64,000 bases of DNA, taken from the NCBI RefSeq assembly GCF_003025005.1, contig NZ_PVSS01000016.1:34487-98486 (forward strand), read 5' to 3'. The stretch comes from Brumimicrobium mesophilum. Lineage in GTDB: Bacteria > Bacteroidota > Bacteroidia > Flavobacteriales_D > Crocinitomicaceae. The position numbers and the translations under genes are program-made. Numbering within the stretch: position 1 is the stretch's first letter; each line of letters opens with the position of its first letter. Below are positions 35,683 to 45,401 of the stretch, piece by piece. Under the pieces are notes generated by a model. The model was not told the origin of the DNA and did not search any database. It saw only the letters and a list, made by a program, of their open reading frames with translations.

Positions 35683-36261
35683 ATGAAATTAATTCTATGC
35701 CTTCTCGTTAGTCTTCTTTTCATTAATAATTCAATTGCTCAAAATGGAATAGCGCTTTCAAATGCCGCTTTAGAATTAACACAGAATAAAGTAGTTTACG
35801 ACCCTAGCTACTATTCCATGGAATATCCAAATGGAGATATTCCTAAAGGAAAAGGTGTTTGTACAGATGTGATAATTCGTGCTTATAGAAAACTTAACAT
35901 CGATTTGCAAAAAGAAGTTCATGAAGATATGAAAAAGAATTTTTCAGTCTATCCCAAAGATTGGGGGTTAAAATCGACTGACAGAAATATTGATCACAGG
36001 CGAGTTCCAAACTTAATGAAGTATTTTGAACGTCAGGGAGCAGAAAAAACTATTTCTGATGATCCAAAAGATTATCTTCCGGGTGATGTGGTAAGTTGGA
36101 AACTCCAAAATGGAATGACGCATATTGGAATTGTTATAGATAGAAAATCGAGTGACGGAAAAAGACCATTGATTGTTCATAATATCGGTGCAGGACAAGT
36201 AATCGAAGATTGTTTGTTTAGTTTTAAAATTACAGGACATTATGGAACTTTGAAGAATTGA
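35683..36261 (+). CDS. DUF1287 family secreted protein
   Basis: A 192-residue protein with a signal peptide (about residues 1-19, ending near SIAQ). The mature part has GVCTDVIIRAYR with a possible catalytic Cys, HRRVPNLMKYFERQG, DYLPGDVVSWKL, THIGIVID with a His, and IVHNIGAGQ. The spacing of Cys and His resembles NlpC/P60-like amidase folds, to which DUF1287 is thought to relate. The function is unknown, perhaps cell-wall related in the periplasm. Confidence 0.87.
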   Translation: MKLILCLLVSLLFINNSIAQNGIALSNAALELTQNKVVYDPSYYSMEYPNGDIPKGKGVCTDVIIRAYRKLNIDLQKEVHEDMKKNFSVYPKDWGLKSTDRNIDHRRVPNLMKYFERQGAEKTISDDPKDYLPGDVVSWKLQNGMTHIGIVIDRKSSDGKRPLIVHNIGAGQVIEDCLFSFKITGHYGTLKN

Positions 36262-36277
36262 CTTGAAGTGCTTGCAG

Positions 36278-36970
36278 TTATATTTTAAATCCCAATTTCT
36301 CCATCATTGCATGAAAATGTTCTGGAAATCCAGCTTCTATTTTTAAATTTTCATCTAAAAATGGATGCCTTAATTCTAAACTCTTTGCATGAAGTAACAT
36401 TTTTTCAAGTTTAAATTCTTTTAAGAAGAGCGCATTCTGTTTATTGCATCCATGAGGTCTATCGCCAATTATTGGATGTCGCAAATGATTCAAATGTTTT
36501 CTTATTTGATGCATTCTTCCTGTTTTCGGAAGTGCTTCAATTATTGAATAACGAGAGGTTTGGAACTTTCCATGAGCTAAAGGAATTTCTATCTGTTGCA
36601 ATAATCGAAATTTAGTAAAGGCATCTTGTTTTTTTCCAGCTTCATTGATTAAAGGGTGGTCAACTACTATTTCATTTGTAAAAAAACCACGAACAACTGC
36701 GATATATGTTTTTTGAGTTTTTTCCTCTTGTAGAACTGTTTGAAATCCATTTACAAACTCTTGTTGTTTAGCAAATAATAAAACACCTGACGTTTTTCTG
36801 TCTAATCGATGTATTGGAGTAACATGTTGACCAACTTGATTACGGAGCATTTGCAAAGCAAATTCTTTAACATCTCTTGCTAATTTCGAACGGTGAACAA
36901 GCAAACCCGCTGGTTTGTTTATCGCAATGATATAATCATCTTCATATAGGATTTCTAAGTTTGCTTCCAT
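36278..36970 (-). CDS. truC: tRNA pseudouridine(65) synthase TruC-like
   Basis: A 230-residue RluA-family pseudouridine synthase. It has INKPAGLLVHRS, the catalytic Asp in HRLDRKTSG, and LPKTGRMHQIRKHLNHLRHPIIGD. The short length without an S4 domain matches TruC, which modifies U65 of some tRNAs. It is convergent with the DUF1287 gene, with a 16-base gap. Confidence 0.9.
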   Translation of the reverse strand: MEANLEILYEDDYIIAINKPAGLLVHRSKLARDVKEFALQMLRNQVGQHVTPIHRLDRKTSGVLLFAKQQEFVNGFQTVLQEEKTQKTYIAVVRGFFTNEIVVDHPLINEAGKKQDAFTKFRLLQQIEIPLAHGKFQTSRYSIIEALPKTGRMHQIRKHLNHLRHPIIGDRPHGCNKQNALFLKEFKLEKMLLHAKSLELRHPFLDENLKIEAGFPEHFHAMMEKLGFKI

Positions 36971-37132
36971 TCGTTATTTTGTGCCGATAAAGATAGTTTT
37001 TTTACCCTTTGAGTCAGTCAGTTTTAGATGTTCATTTTGACTGCTTCCTTCATTCGACTATTGTTATATTTATTATTTCATATTCCTATCTACTATCGTT
37101 TTAATATTTATATTTATTGTTTTTACTGACAA

Positions 37133-38602
37133 ATGAAGATACTGAAAATAATTACCATAACTCTTGCAGTTCTCGCAATACTATATGTTTCTGCTATATT
37201 TACACTTGAGTATTATATTGAAAAACAATTAAAAAAACAAGAGAACTTATCCTATGCAGAATTCGATATGAGTTTTGGAGGGAATTTCGTTTTCAAAAAT
37301 TTAAAATTTAAAAACGATGTTGTTGAAGTCGAGGCTGAAGATGTAAAATTGTCAATAGGAATTATGAAAATAATTTCTTCTGATACAATTCTAATTAAAA
37401 AGTCTTTTGCTAAAAACGTTAAGTTGAACCAGTTCAAATTAGGTGCGGATTCTACTAAAGTTGATTCGAATAAAGAAAAAAAGGATAAAAAAAACACTAA
37501 AAAGACTTTCGCTTTAAATAAAGTTCAAATTGAGGGTTTAGATTTTTATTCCATAGAACTAGGGGAAGATGGCGAAAATGATACCTTAACTATGGTTATT
37601 GGCGTGGGATTGGAAGCTAACTTAAAAAACTTGAATGATATTCAATTTAGTCAATTAGAAAAGTTAAATGTTAAGTATTTAAGGCAAAATGCCGGAGTTC
37701 TCCATGATATTCATGCGAATAATTTGAGTTATCAAAATCATCAATTCGAAATTGATACTTTTAGTTTAATAACCCGTTATTCAAGGGAAGACTACATCAA
37801 TCACATACCTCAACAAAAAGAACATGTGCAATTAGTTGCCCATAATTTGGTAATAGATAGTATAGATTTTATTCTTAATAAGAATAAATTAGAGAAAATT
37901 GTGTTGAATGAAATTCAGATTGACTCCTTTGATTTGGATGTTTATCGCGATAAAACCATTCCAGAATATACTCCACATAAACCAACTTATGGTCAAATGG
38001 TTCAAAAGCTCAATTTCAAAATTGATGGGAATGCTTTAGAAGCCAAAAACTCTAGAATTAGATATTCGATGAAGGGAGAAGATGGGGAAGTGAGTACAAT
38101 TTTATTAAAAGAAGTAAATGCAAAGATTACACATTTACATAATATAAAATCAAAGAATCAAAACGCATTATTGAAAGGTACTTTTTCAGTTAGCCCTGGA
38201 TCAATTGTTGGAGTCGATATTTCCTATGATCAATTTGCAGCAGTTGAGACATTCATTTTGGATGCACATGCCATGGATGTTGAAACGAATTCCTTAAATA
38301 GCATGCTTAGACCTGCAGTGAATGTAGAGCTTAATGGAAAGATCACCGATTTGAAAGCGCACATGGTTTCTAAAGGATCTGCAACTGGTACATTCTCTAT
38401 TGAATCTCAAGATATAGCAGTTGAAATGTACAATGAGAAGGGAAAGGAGCGTAAAATAATTTCTTTCATGGCAAGCAAATTACTTAGCCCACCTATAGAA
38501 AAAAATAGTAAAGTTGTCGATTTTGAACGGGACCCAACGAGATCTATGTGGCGATATGCTTGGTATTTTGTTCTAGAAGGAATGAAGAACACGGTTTTAT
38601 AG
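37133..38602 (+). CDS. AsmA-like membrane-anchored protein
   Basis: A 489-residue protein with one N-terminal membrane helix (about residues 5-26) and a long extracytoplasmic part rich in short beta-strands such as [11 protein letters not shown] and [22 protein letters not shown] segments. The layout recalls AsmA/DUF748-type proteins, bridge-like lipid or envelope-assembly factors. A charged lysine-rich patch lies near residues 110-125. It is divergent from truC across a 162-base gap. The assignment is structural only. Confidence 0.5.
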   Translation: MKILKIITITLAVLAILYVSAIFTLEYYIEKQLKKQENLSYAEFDMSFGGNFVFKNLKFKNDVVEVEAEDVKLSIGIMKIISSDTILIKKSFAKNVKLNQFKLGADSTKVDSNKEKKDKKNTKKTFALNKVQIEGLDFYSIELGEDGENDTLTMVIGVGLEANLKNLNDIQFSQLEKLNVKYLRQNAGVLHDIHANNLSYQNHQFEIDTFSLITRYSREDYINHIPQQKEHVQLVAHNLVIDSIDFILNKNKLEKIVLNEIQIDSFDLDVYRDKTIPEYTPHKPTYGQMVQKLNFKIDGNALEAKNSRIRYSMKGEDGEVSTILLKEVNAKITHLHNIKSKNQNALLKGTFSVSPGSIVGVDISYDQFAAVETFILDAHAMDVETNSLNSMLRPAVNVELNGKITDLKAHMVSKGSATGTFSIESQDIAVEMYNEKGKERKIISFMASKLLSPPIEKNSKVVDFERDPTRSMWRYAWYFVLEGMKNTVL

Positions 38603-38922
38603 AATTTAACTATTGATTTCTTTCAATTAATGATGAAAGATGTAAAATTAGGATGAGGTTAAATTCGTCTTTTCAAATTACTTTTGTTTGATAGCTTTCT
38701 AATTATTGTTCAATTGACATGGATTTTTATCATGAAAGTAAAATATGTCGAAGTATATCTTTATATTAGTCTTTCAAACTTGTAGAAATTCATGGACTTG
38801 ATTCAGAAAGATATTGCGGCTTATTCATATAGTAAATCATGGCCTGATGCACTCAGATTATTTTTTTGTTTTTGGAATACTGATTTGGTTCACTTTATTC
38901 ATGACAGAAATCAAAAATACAA
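38603..38922. other. 320-base gap before the SanA-like gene
   Basis: No long ORF or RNA is visible. A TAnnTTTG match (TACTTTTG) lies at 38679-38686 on the plus strand, 237 bases before the next gene. Several 16- to 17-codon ORFs occur, one starting at ATG 38901 that runs into the SanA-like gene in another frame. None has support as a gene. Confidence 0.45.
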
Positions 38923-39591
38923 TTGAAAAATCCAGTAATAACATTGTTTAAAAGAGGGAATAAAAAGCTCTTAATTTTTGGTTCATTGATTTTGTTGTTC
39001 CCTATAATATTTGCTTATTTTTCGAATTCCTTGGTTGAGAATACTTCAAATGAAAAAACATTTTCAAGTATAAGTGAGCTTCCATATAATAAAGTTGGAA
39101 TGGTGCTAGGAACGGCTAAGTATAGAGCCCAAGGTGGTATAAATTTATATTTTAAATATAGAATAAATGCTGCAGTTCAATTGTATGAAAGTGGTAAAAT
39201 TGAATTTATTTTAGTGAGTGGAGACAATAGTACCAAATATTATAATGAACCCGAAGCATTTAAACAAGAGCTCATTAAAAGAGGGGTTCCTGCCGATAAA
39301 ATATTCTTAGATTATGCAGGCTTTCGTACGTTGGATTCTGTTGTTCGCGCTATGAAAGTTTTTGGACAGAAGAAGATAACAATTGTTTCTCAAAAGTTTC
39401 ATAACGAAAGAGCCATATACTTGGCTGAACATTATGGAGTGGAAGCGATTGGCTTTAATGCCAAAGATGTTTCCAAAAATTATGGTTTCAAAACTCAATT
39501 GCGTGAATATTTTGCCAGAAGTAAAGCGGTTCTTGATGTGATTTTTAATGTTGAGCCCAAATTCTTGGGAGAGCCGATTAGAATAAATTAA
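38923..39591 (+). CDS. SanA/YdcF-like DUF218 protein
   Basis: A 222-residue protein with one N-terminal membrane helix (about residues 15-35) and a DUF218 domain: VGMVLGTAKYRAQGGIN, FILVSGDNSTKYYNEPEA, DYAGFRTLDSVVRA and ITIVSQKFHNERAIYLA. This is the SanA type, linked in enterobacteria to vancomycin exclusion and envelope permeability. The reading frame opens at 38905 and has no ATG before the domain, so TTG at 38923 is the only fair start; an ATG at 38901 is out of frame. The GNAT gene follows 9 bases downstream. Confidence 0.82.
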   Translation: MKNPVITLFKRGNKKLLIFGSLILLFPIIFAYFSNSLVENTSNEKTFSSISELPYNKVGMVLGTAKYRAQGGINLYFKYRINAAVQLYESGKIEFILVSGDNSTKYYNEPEAFKQELIKRGVPADKIFLDYAGFRTLDSVVRAMKVFGQKKITIVSQKFHNERAIYLAEHYGVEAIGFNAKDVSKNYGFKTQLREYFARSKAVLDVIFNVEPKFLGEPIRIN

Positions 39592-39600
39592 TATTATCGA

Positions 39601-40137
39601 ATGAAGCGGTTTATTGTCAAATCTGTGATGAACAAATACTTCCAGGCGGCTTGGGATTTATATTTAGATTCCTTTCCTATTGATGAAAGAAGGGAGTTGG
39701 GAGTTCAGAAAAAGATTTTCGAACATGAAGATTATGTTCTTGAAGCATTTATATTTGACGACGAATTTATTGGATTTTTAGCTTGGTGGAGGTTTGACGG
39801 CTTACGCTATATTGAGCATATGGCAACTATAGATTCACACCGAGGTAAGGGATATGGTAGTAGAATTTTGAAGAAATTTATTTCTGACTCCAATGAAAAA
39901 ATTATTTTAGAAGTCGAATTGCCTAATTCAGAAACCAATAAAAGAAGAATTGGTTTTTATGAAAGGTTAGATTTCAAACTTAATCAGTATGAATATCAAC
40001 AATTACCATACAGAAAAAATGGTTTTCCAATCCAATTATTAATAATGTCCTATCCACATTTAATTGATGAGGTAACTTTGACAAAATTTGAAAATGATTT
40101 TAAGGAAAAGTGTTTTCATGGATTTATTACTTGTTAG
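39601..40137 (+). CDS. GNAT family acetyltransferase
   Basis: A 178-residue protein with a GNAT fold. The acetyl-CoA loop is seen in RGKGYGSRILKKFI (motif A), preceded by the IEHMATIDSHR strand, and NKRRIGFYERLDFK is motif B. GNAT enzymes acetylate amines of small molecules or proteins; the substrate is unknown. It follows the SanA-like gene by 9 bases, so the two share a transcript. A 480-base convergent gap lies after it. Confidence 0.87.
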   Translation: MKRFIVKSVMNKYFQAAWDLYLDSFPIDERRELGVQKKIFEHEDYVLEAFIFDDEFIGFLAWWRFDGLRYIEHMATIDSHRGKGYGSRILKKFISDSNEKIILEVELPNSETNKRRIGFYERLDFKLNQYEYQQLPYRKNGFPIQLLIMSYPHLIDEVTLTKFENDFKEKCFHGFITC

Positions 40138-40617
40138 ATACCATAAATCAATTATTTACCAGCTAGTTTAGGTTTATTTTCAGGTATTTTCTATTAATTC
40201 AAGGAAATAACATAAGGAAATAAGAAATTGCTTATTTGCGTTGAATAGTTGTATTTCAGTTATTACTTCTAATAACAATCAAAGAATAATTATTTTTGGA
40301 CAAACACAATTGAGAAAAGCTTCATTGCATCAACAATTATGGAACGATAAAATCGGTGAAAATGCAGAAAATTTATACTTGAAAGGACGATCTATTTGGT
40401 TGGAGGCGAAAGTCAATTTTTTATATAAAAATAAGTTCTATAAAAGCGCAAGAGGGAAGTGGACGAGCGTCCGTGTTCCCTCTTGCTAATCAACCTAACC
40501 TAACCACCTAAATCATTATAAAGGTACTCAAATTAATTACATTGACAAGTGTAAATTATTTAAAAAGTGTTAAAAGGACGAAAATCAATTGTATTGGTTT
40601 TTAATAACGCTAAAAGG
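40138..40617. other. 480-base convergent gap with GC-rich hairpin
   Basis: This stretch separates the plus-strand GNAT gene from the minus-strand WbqC-like gene. Its main feature is the perfect hairpin at 40448-40486, followed by a short CCTAA-type repeat (about 40489-40508). An 82-codon frame starting with TTG at 40241 ends just after the hairpin, but has no recognisable family and poor composition. No other gene, RNA or promoter is evident. Confidence 0.5.
40448..40486. repeat. Perfect GC-rich nested inverted repeat
   Basis: Outer arms 40448-40458 (GCAAGAGGGAA) and 40476-40486 (TTCCCTCTTGC) are perfect complements. Inside, GGAC at 40461-40464 pairs with GTCC at 40469-40472 around a four-base loop. 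The G+C content is far above the surroundings. Neither flank has a strong T-run; the minus side has GCTTTT. It could be a bidirectional terminator, a structured RNA or the end of a repeat element. Confidence 0.65.
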
Positions 40618-41217
40618 TCAATTTTTTGGAAGAATATAATTTCTTGCTATTGGTCCTTCATTCATAATCAGATCAATAATCGAAAGATTAGGGTAAAAAG
40701 GGTATTTATCCGAAAAAACTTGAAAATATCTGTGTTGAGGAATAGAAAATTGCTTTTTATCCAACTTTATTCTGGAATCTTCTGGACCATCAGGAATACT
40801 GTATTCGTTACTCAATGATATTTCAATTTCCAAATCCAACCAATCCAATAATTGTTTTAGAATTTTTAAGTTGAACAAATGAAGTGTTTCTTCTTCTTGA
40901 TAAATGAGTTCTTTTATTTGAGGGCCATAATAAAAAAAGTATGGGGCATGTTGATAACTACTTTGCAATGCTTTCCAGTGATCTTTTCTCCAATTGGTGT
41001 CGTGGGAAATCTTAATATCTCCTACTTTAGACTTACTTCCATTTGGTCGCATAACGGGTACACTTAGATACATTGGTCCATTGCTCTCCAAAATTTGGGT
41101 TCTATTTCTCCACGTTTGCTTTTTATAATGTTCATGTATATCTATTACAATCTCACTGCATTTTGCAATAGATTGAAAATAGGGGATACTTCCAAAATAA
41201 TTCGTAGAGTAAATCAT
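40618..41217 (-). CDS. WbqC family protein
   Basis: A 199-residue protein with WbqC-like features: YFGSIPYFQSIAKCSEIVID at the start, then YKKQTWRNRTQIL, LSVPVM, HDTNWRKDHWKALQSSY and PYFFYYG. WbqC proteins are found near polysaccharide genes and in many Bacteroidota operons; their activity is unknown. Its ATG overlaps the stop codon of lepB by one base, so it is translationally coupled to signal peptidase. Confidence 0.87.
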   Translation of the reverse strand: MIYSTNYFGSIPYFQSIAKCSEIVIDIHEHYKKQTWRNRTQILESNGPMYLSVPVMRPNGSKSKVGDIKISHDTNWRKDHWKALQSSYQHAPYFFYYGPQIKELIYQEEETLHLFNLKILKQLLDWLDLEIEISLSNEYSIPDGPEDSRIKLDKKQFSIPQHRYFQVFSDKYPFYPNLSIIDLIMNEGPIARNYILPKN

Positions 41218-43118
41218 TACTTAATTGCTGTAAATAATCTGTCCCAACGAACTCCACCATTAGGATCGCTAGAGTACCAAACCATTGATGCTTTTCCAAC
41301 AATATGATCTTCAGGAACAAATCCCCAAACTCTTGAATCTGCTGAATTGAAGCGATTATCTCCCATCATCCAGTAGTAATTTAGCTCGAAGGTGTAGTTT
41401 GTAGCTTCTTTTCCATCAATAAAGTATTTTCCATTTTTTTCTGCGAAGTCGTGAAGTTCATAAGCAGTAATTACTCTTTTATACCATGCCACATTGTGAG
41501 CATTCAGCTCAATAGTTTCTCCTTTCTTAGGAATCCAGAAAGATTCAAAATTCGAAACATTGTTGTTGTGATTAAACGATTTAGGATAGTAATCTAAATT
41601 ACTTACTTTTTCAGCCGAAGATTGCGAAGAAATATCACCTTTTTCTCTATTCACGAGAGTGAAAGTAGCGTCTGGGTAGCTTTTTTCCATTGTTTCTAAT
41701 TCAGATGCTGTTAAATTCATCACGCTCCCGCTGCCGTAATAATCTCTGTTTATTTCTAAACCAAATTTACTCTTCATCACTCGTGGTGATGGTAAAGAGA
41801 TGTTAGTCACTTGATATTGTAAGTTTTGAAATTCGAAAATAGGTGCTTTTTCTCCATTCACATATACTTGAGAATTTTCAATCCTTAATGAATCACCCGG
41901 TATTCCTATACAGCGTTTTATATAATTCTCTCTTTTATCTACAGGACGATAAACCACCCCATAATGTTCAATCATTCTACCTTCGGATCCCGAGAATGTT
42001 CTTTTATTTTCTGCAATTTCAAAACGTGCTTTCTCACGCCAATAGCCAATATTGTCTACGAAATCTTTGTAAATACCGTCAATGATTTTTTGAACATTGT
42101 TATCAAGTTTTTGAGCCTCTAACTGCATTACACTATCCAGTGCTGCACCTTCGTATTGACTTGAAAGTTCCTGACTTCTTTTTTGAAGTAAAGCATTGCT
42201 ATTTGGAATTTTGCTTTTGTCAATTGATTCTTCAAATAACCTTCTTGCTTCACTATTTACGATACCGTGGTAATCGTGTCCCATCAATCCGTTTGGCATT
42301 CTTGGGTCGTAAACAGCTGTGTCTCCAGAAGGATAGTTGAATACGACAACATCATAATTCTCAATATCTGCCCAACCCGGAAGTCTAGTATATTCCAATT
42401 TTTCAATAGTCGTGTAGGATTTTATGTTTATCCATGGAATAGTGTTGTGTACAAGAGGGAAGGAGAGAGGAGTAACTGGAACTTTTGAGCCATACGCCAT
42501 TTTATTCACGACTAAGAAGTCTCCCACCAATAGGGTTTTTTCCATCGATCCTGTAGGAATTTGGAAAGGCTCAAATACATAAGTTCTAATGGCACTTGCA
42601 GCTACTAATGCAAACAAAATACTATCTCCCCATTCTTTTATTACCGTTTTTCTGCCTTTTTTCTTCTTTTGTAAGAAACCTAATGCATAAGCGACTACAT
42701 GACCAATAATTGGAAGTGTGAGAAAAAGAACTAAATGATCTCCATTTTTTCTACGTTCAATATCTGTTTGTTTTTCCCAATCTGTCGTGTAAACAGGCTG
42801 TGCTGTTTCATCGTTTGCAATTTTTGCCATGAGAATAAAAGGAAAGAAAATTCCTTGAAGGGTATCCGTTAATGAGAAAAATCCGTATTTACGAATGTAA
42901 CTCACATTAAAAACCATCCACATTACAATATGAATTCCAGGGATTAACATTAAAAATGCCCACCATGCTGGTTGACCTGAAATTTTGGATGCTATCGCAT
43001 AATTATACCCTGGTATTAATGCTTCCCAAGATTTGCGCCCTGCTTTTGGAAAACTTTTCCACCACATTGCGATATATGGGTAAACAAGAAAAAACAAGAA
43101 AAAATATAATGCAGACAT
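41217..43118 (-). CDS. lepB: Signal peptidase I, long form
   Basis: A 633-residue type I signal peptidase, over twice the usual length. Residues 1-150 hold several membrane helices of a DUF5684-like part. The catalytic nucleophile is S191 in IPTGSMEKTLLVGD, the general base is K401 in YIKRCIGIPGD, and the GDNRFNSADSRVWG box is near the C terminus. About 200 residues, largely helical and charged (for example 290-390), are inserted between the Ser and Lys boxes, and more before the last box. It cleaves signal peptides on the outer face of the inner membrane. It is encoded between dapB and wbqC. Confidence 0.95.
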   Translation of the reverse strand: MSALYFFLFFLVYPYIAMWWKSFPKAGRKSWEALIPGYNYAIASKISGQPAWWAFLMLIPGIHIVMWMVFNVSYIRKYGFFSLTDTLQGIFFPFILMAKIANDETAQPVYTTDWEKQTDIERRKNGDHLVLFLTLPIIGHVVAYALGFLQKKKKGRKTVIKEWGDSILFALVAASAIRTYVFEPFQIPTGSMEKTLLVGDFLVVNKMAYGSKVPVTPLSFPLVHNTIPWINIKSYTTIEKLEYTRLPGWADIENYDVVVFNYPSGDTAVYDPRMPNGLMGHDYHGIVNSEARRLFEESIDKSKIPNSNALLQKRSQELSSQYEGAALDSVMQLEAQKLDNNVQKIIDGIYKDFVDNIGYWREKARFEIAENKRTFSGSEGRMIEHYGVVYRPVDKRENYIKRCIGIPGDSLRIENSQVYVNGEKAPIFEFQNLQYQVTNISLPSPRVMKSKFGLEINRDYYGSGSVMNLTASELETMEKSYPDATFTLVNREKGDISSQSSAEKVSNLDYYPKSFNHNNNVSNFESFWIPKKGETIELNAHNVAWYKRVITAYELHDFAEKNGKYFIDGKEATNYTFELNYYWMMGDNRFNSADSRVWGFVPEDHIVGKASMVWYSSDPNGGVRWDRLFTAIK

Positions 43119-43130
43119 TTTTTTTAAATT

Positions 43131-43856
43131 TTAAGAAAGCTGTAAAACATCTTTCATTGTAAATATTCCTTTTTTATTTTGAATCCATTCAGCCGCAATC
43201 ACTGCACCTAAAGCAAACCCAGTTCGATTATGAGCTTCGTGCTGGATGGATATGGTATCAATGGCTGATTTATACTCTATAATATGAGTTCCTTTAACAT
43301 CATGCTCTCTAAGCGCTTTAATTTCAAGATTATTGTCCTCTTGAGAATTTTTCTCACTTAAAGTGCAATACCAATCTGTAAGTTCTTTGTAATTCTTTAT
43401 CAAATCATCTGCTAAGGTTATGGCTGTTCCACTAGGAGCATCTATTTTCTCTGTATGATGAATTTCAGTAATGCTTGGAGAGTAATCAGTATATTGATGC
43501 ATCAATTTCGCCAATTGCTCATTCAATTTAAAGAACAAATTAACACCAATACTAAAATTTGATGCATGAACTAATGCGCCATCTTTTTCTTTTAAAGAAG
43601 CTTTTACTTTGTCGTAAGAGGAATTCCATCCCGTCGTACCCACAATTGCCGGTATCTTATTATTCAGCAGGAATTCAATATTATCAAGTACAGAGTCTGG
43701 TGTTGAAAAATCTATAGCTACATCAGCACTTGAAACCATTTCTTGATTTAATGGGGCAGCATCAGTTGCTTTTCCAATTACTTCATGTCCGCGAGAAATT
43801 AAAATCTTTTCAATTTCTTTTCCCATTTTTCCGTAACCTACCAGAACAACTTTCAT
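43131..43856 (-). CDS. dapB: 4-hydroxy-tetrahydrodipicolinate reductase
   Basis: A 241-residue DapB with the N-terminal nucleotide motif VGYGKMGKEIE, VGTTGW, the SNFSIGVNLFF core and the EIHHTEKIDAPSGTA signature with catalytic His and Lys. It makes tetrahydrodipicolinate in lysine and diaminopimelate synthesis. It is in the same-strand run parA-parB-DUF5683-dapB-lepB-wbqC, an order often seen in Flavobacteriia. Confidence 0.95.
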   Translation of the reverse strand: MKVVLVGYGKMGKEIEKILISRGHEVIGKATDAAPLNQEMVSSADVAIDFSTPDSVLDNIEFLLNNKIPAIVGTTGWNSSYDKVKASLKEKDGALVHASNFSIGVNLFFKLNEQLAKLMHQYTDYSPSITEIHHTEKIDAPSGTAITLADDLIKNYKELTDWYCTLSEKNSQEDNNLEIKALREHDVKGTHIIEYKSAIDTISIQHEAHNRTGFALGAVIAAEWIQNKKGIFTMKDVLQLS

Positions 43857-43918
43857 AAAGTATTATTTTTTTTGAAGTGTTACAAAATTAGTATTCTCTT
43901 GCATAATAAGAACTTATT

Positions 43919-44497
43919 TTAACGAAAATTTAGACTCAAAGATAGTCCCGGAGTCTTGAAATCATGCATTCTAGGTTTTAGGTTAAGTGATAAATCTTTT
44001 GAAATGTCAAAGTTTACAAAATGTGCTTCAACATGTGCATCCAATACATTTAATCCGAAAACAGCAATAAAGGCAAAAATCATTAAATCTCTTGATCTTC
44101 TGGTGTCTTCAAACAACGTTAAAATCCCTTGATCATCATATTGTGAATATTCTTGAAGATTTGGAGTATCGAACTCTGATCGGAATAAGTATTCAGCTTT
44201 TAAATTTCTTTGGGTTATGTGATTCTGAATTGCGAAAAATCCAGTTGCTCCCAATCCTGCATAAATAATTGGAACCTTCCAAAATGCCTTTTTCTTACCT
44301 TTTGGCATAGCCAAGTGATTGTAAATTTGACCACCTCCAGGAATTAAAGAATAAAGTGCAGCTTTTTTAGGAGAATGAGTGGTATCTCTTTCTTGAACAA
44401 CTATCGAAGAGTCATTTTCAAATTTATTGAATTGCTCAGTTTCTTGTGCTGATAAAGTAGCACAAATAAAGAGTAGAAATACAAGAAAAAATCTCAT
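43919..44497 (-). CDS. DUF5683 family protein
   Basis: A 192-residue protein with a signal peptide (about 1-17, ending LSAQ). After a variable part it has KKAALYSLIPGGGQIYNH, the DUF5683 signature, then KKAFWKVPIIYAGLGATGF and one or two further hydrophobic segments. The function is unknown; it is probably envelope-located. The gene lies four bases after parB and before dapB. Confidence 0.85.
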   Translation of the reverse strand: MRFFLVFLLFICATLSAQETEQFNKFENDSSIVVQERDTTHSPKKAALYSLIPGGGQIYNHLAMPKGKKKAFWKVPIIYAGLGATGFFAIQNHITQRNLKAEYLFRSEFDTPNLQEYSQYDDQGILTLFEDTRRSRDLMIFAFIAVFGLNVLDAHVEAHFVNFDISKDLSLNLKPRMHDFKTPGLSLSLNFR

Positions 44498-44501
44498 CCT
44501 T

Positions 44502-45401
44502 TTATTCGTTCAGTATTTCGATAATTCTATTTAAGTCTACCTCAGAATTAAAGTTGATAATCAATTTACCATTACCTGTTGGTTGCTTTTTAATTTGAAC
44601 TTTTGCAGCTACTTTATCTGAAAAATCCTGAGTAAAATCTACTTGTTGATTGGTAACAACAGGCTTGGCTTCCTTCTTTTTAGGTTCCTCTGTTTTGTTT
44701 TTTTCCTCACGAAGAATATTCTCCAAATCTCTAACAGAAAGTGATTCATTGACTACTCTATCAAATATTTCTATTTGAAGCGTGTCATCCTCAATTCCAA
44801 CTAATGCCCTAGCATGTCCCATTGAAATTTCGTTTTCTCTAACCGCCAACTGAATTTTTGCTGGTAATTTTAATAAACGCAGATGATTGGTAATAGAAGT
44901 TCTGCTTTTAGAAACTTGCTGAGCTAATTTTTCCTGTGTTAGATTACACTCTTGAATTAAACGGTGGTATGAAAGAGCAACTTCAATTGCATTTAAATCT
45001 TGTCGCTGAATATTTTCAACCAAAGCCATCTCAAGCATTGTCTGATCATTCGCAACTCGGATATATGCTGGAATTTCTTTTAAACCTGCTAACTGTGATG
45101 CTTTGAAACGTCTCTCACCAGAAATCAATTGATATTTACTTCTGCCTAACTTTCTAACCGTTATAGGTTGAATAATTCCGTGAGTTGCTATGGATTCCTT
45201 TAACTCCATCAAAGCACTTTCTTCAAAATGAGTTCTTGGGTTAAAAGGGTTTGCTTCGATCGCACTTATTGGTAACAAGGCAACAGATCCTAAAACAGAT
45301 GCATCTGATAAATCCTCAGAAGTAATATCTGTTAATGAACTTTCTAATAATGCACTTAATCCTTTTCCTAGTGCTGGACGTTTTTTTTGACTAGAGCTCA
45401 T
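44502..45401 (-). CDS. parB: Chromosome-partitioning protein ParB
   Basis: A 299-residue ParB/Spo0J. The N-terminal CTP-binding and sliding-clamp part has ANPFNPRTHFEE, HGIIQPITVRK and the LISGERRFKA box. The central helix-turn-helix LTQEKLAQQVSKSRTSITNHLR binds parS, interrupted here only by normal variation, and a C-terminal dimer domain follows a Lys/Glu-rich linker. It works with ParA in origin segregation. Its start overlaps the end of parA by 11 bases. Confidence 0.95.
   Translation of the reverse strand: MSSSQKKRPALGKGLSALLESSLTDITSEDLSDASVLGSVALLPISAIEANPFNPRTHFEESALMELKESIATHGIIQPITVRKLGRSKYQLISGERRFKASQLAGLKEIPAYIRVANDQTMLEMALVENIQRQDLNAIEVALSYHRLIQECNLTQEKLAQQVSKSRTSITNHLRLLKLPAKIQLAVRENEISMGHARALVGIEDDTLQIEIFDRVVNESLSVRDLENILREEKNKTEEPKKKEAKPVVTNQQVDFTQDFSDKVAAKVQIKKQPTGNGKLIINFNSEVDLNRIIEILNE

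Noticed and set aside
40241..40489. 82-codon plus-strand frame starting with TTG and ending after the GC-rich hairpin
   Set aside because: No ATG, no family resemblance, uneven composition, and its end coincides with the hairpin. It is more likely chance than a gene.
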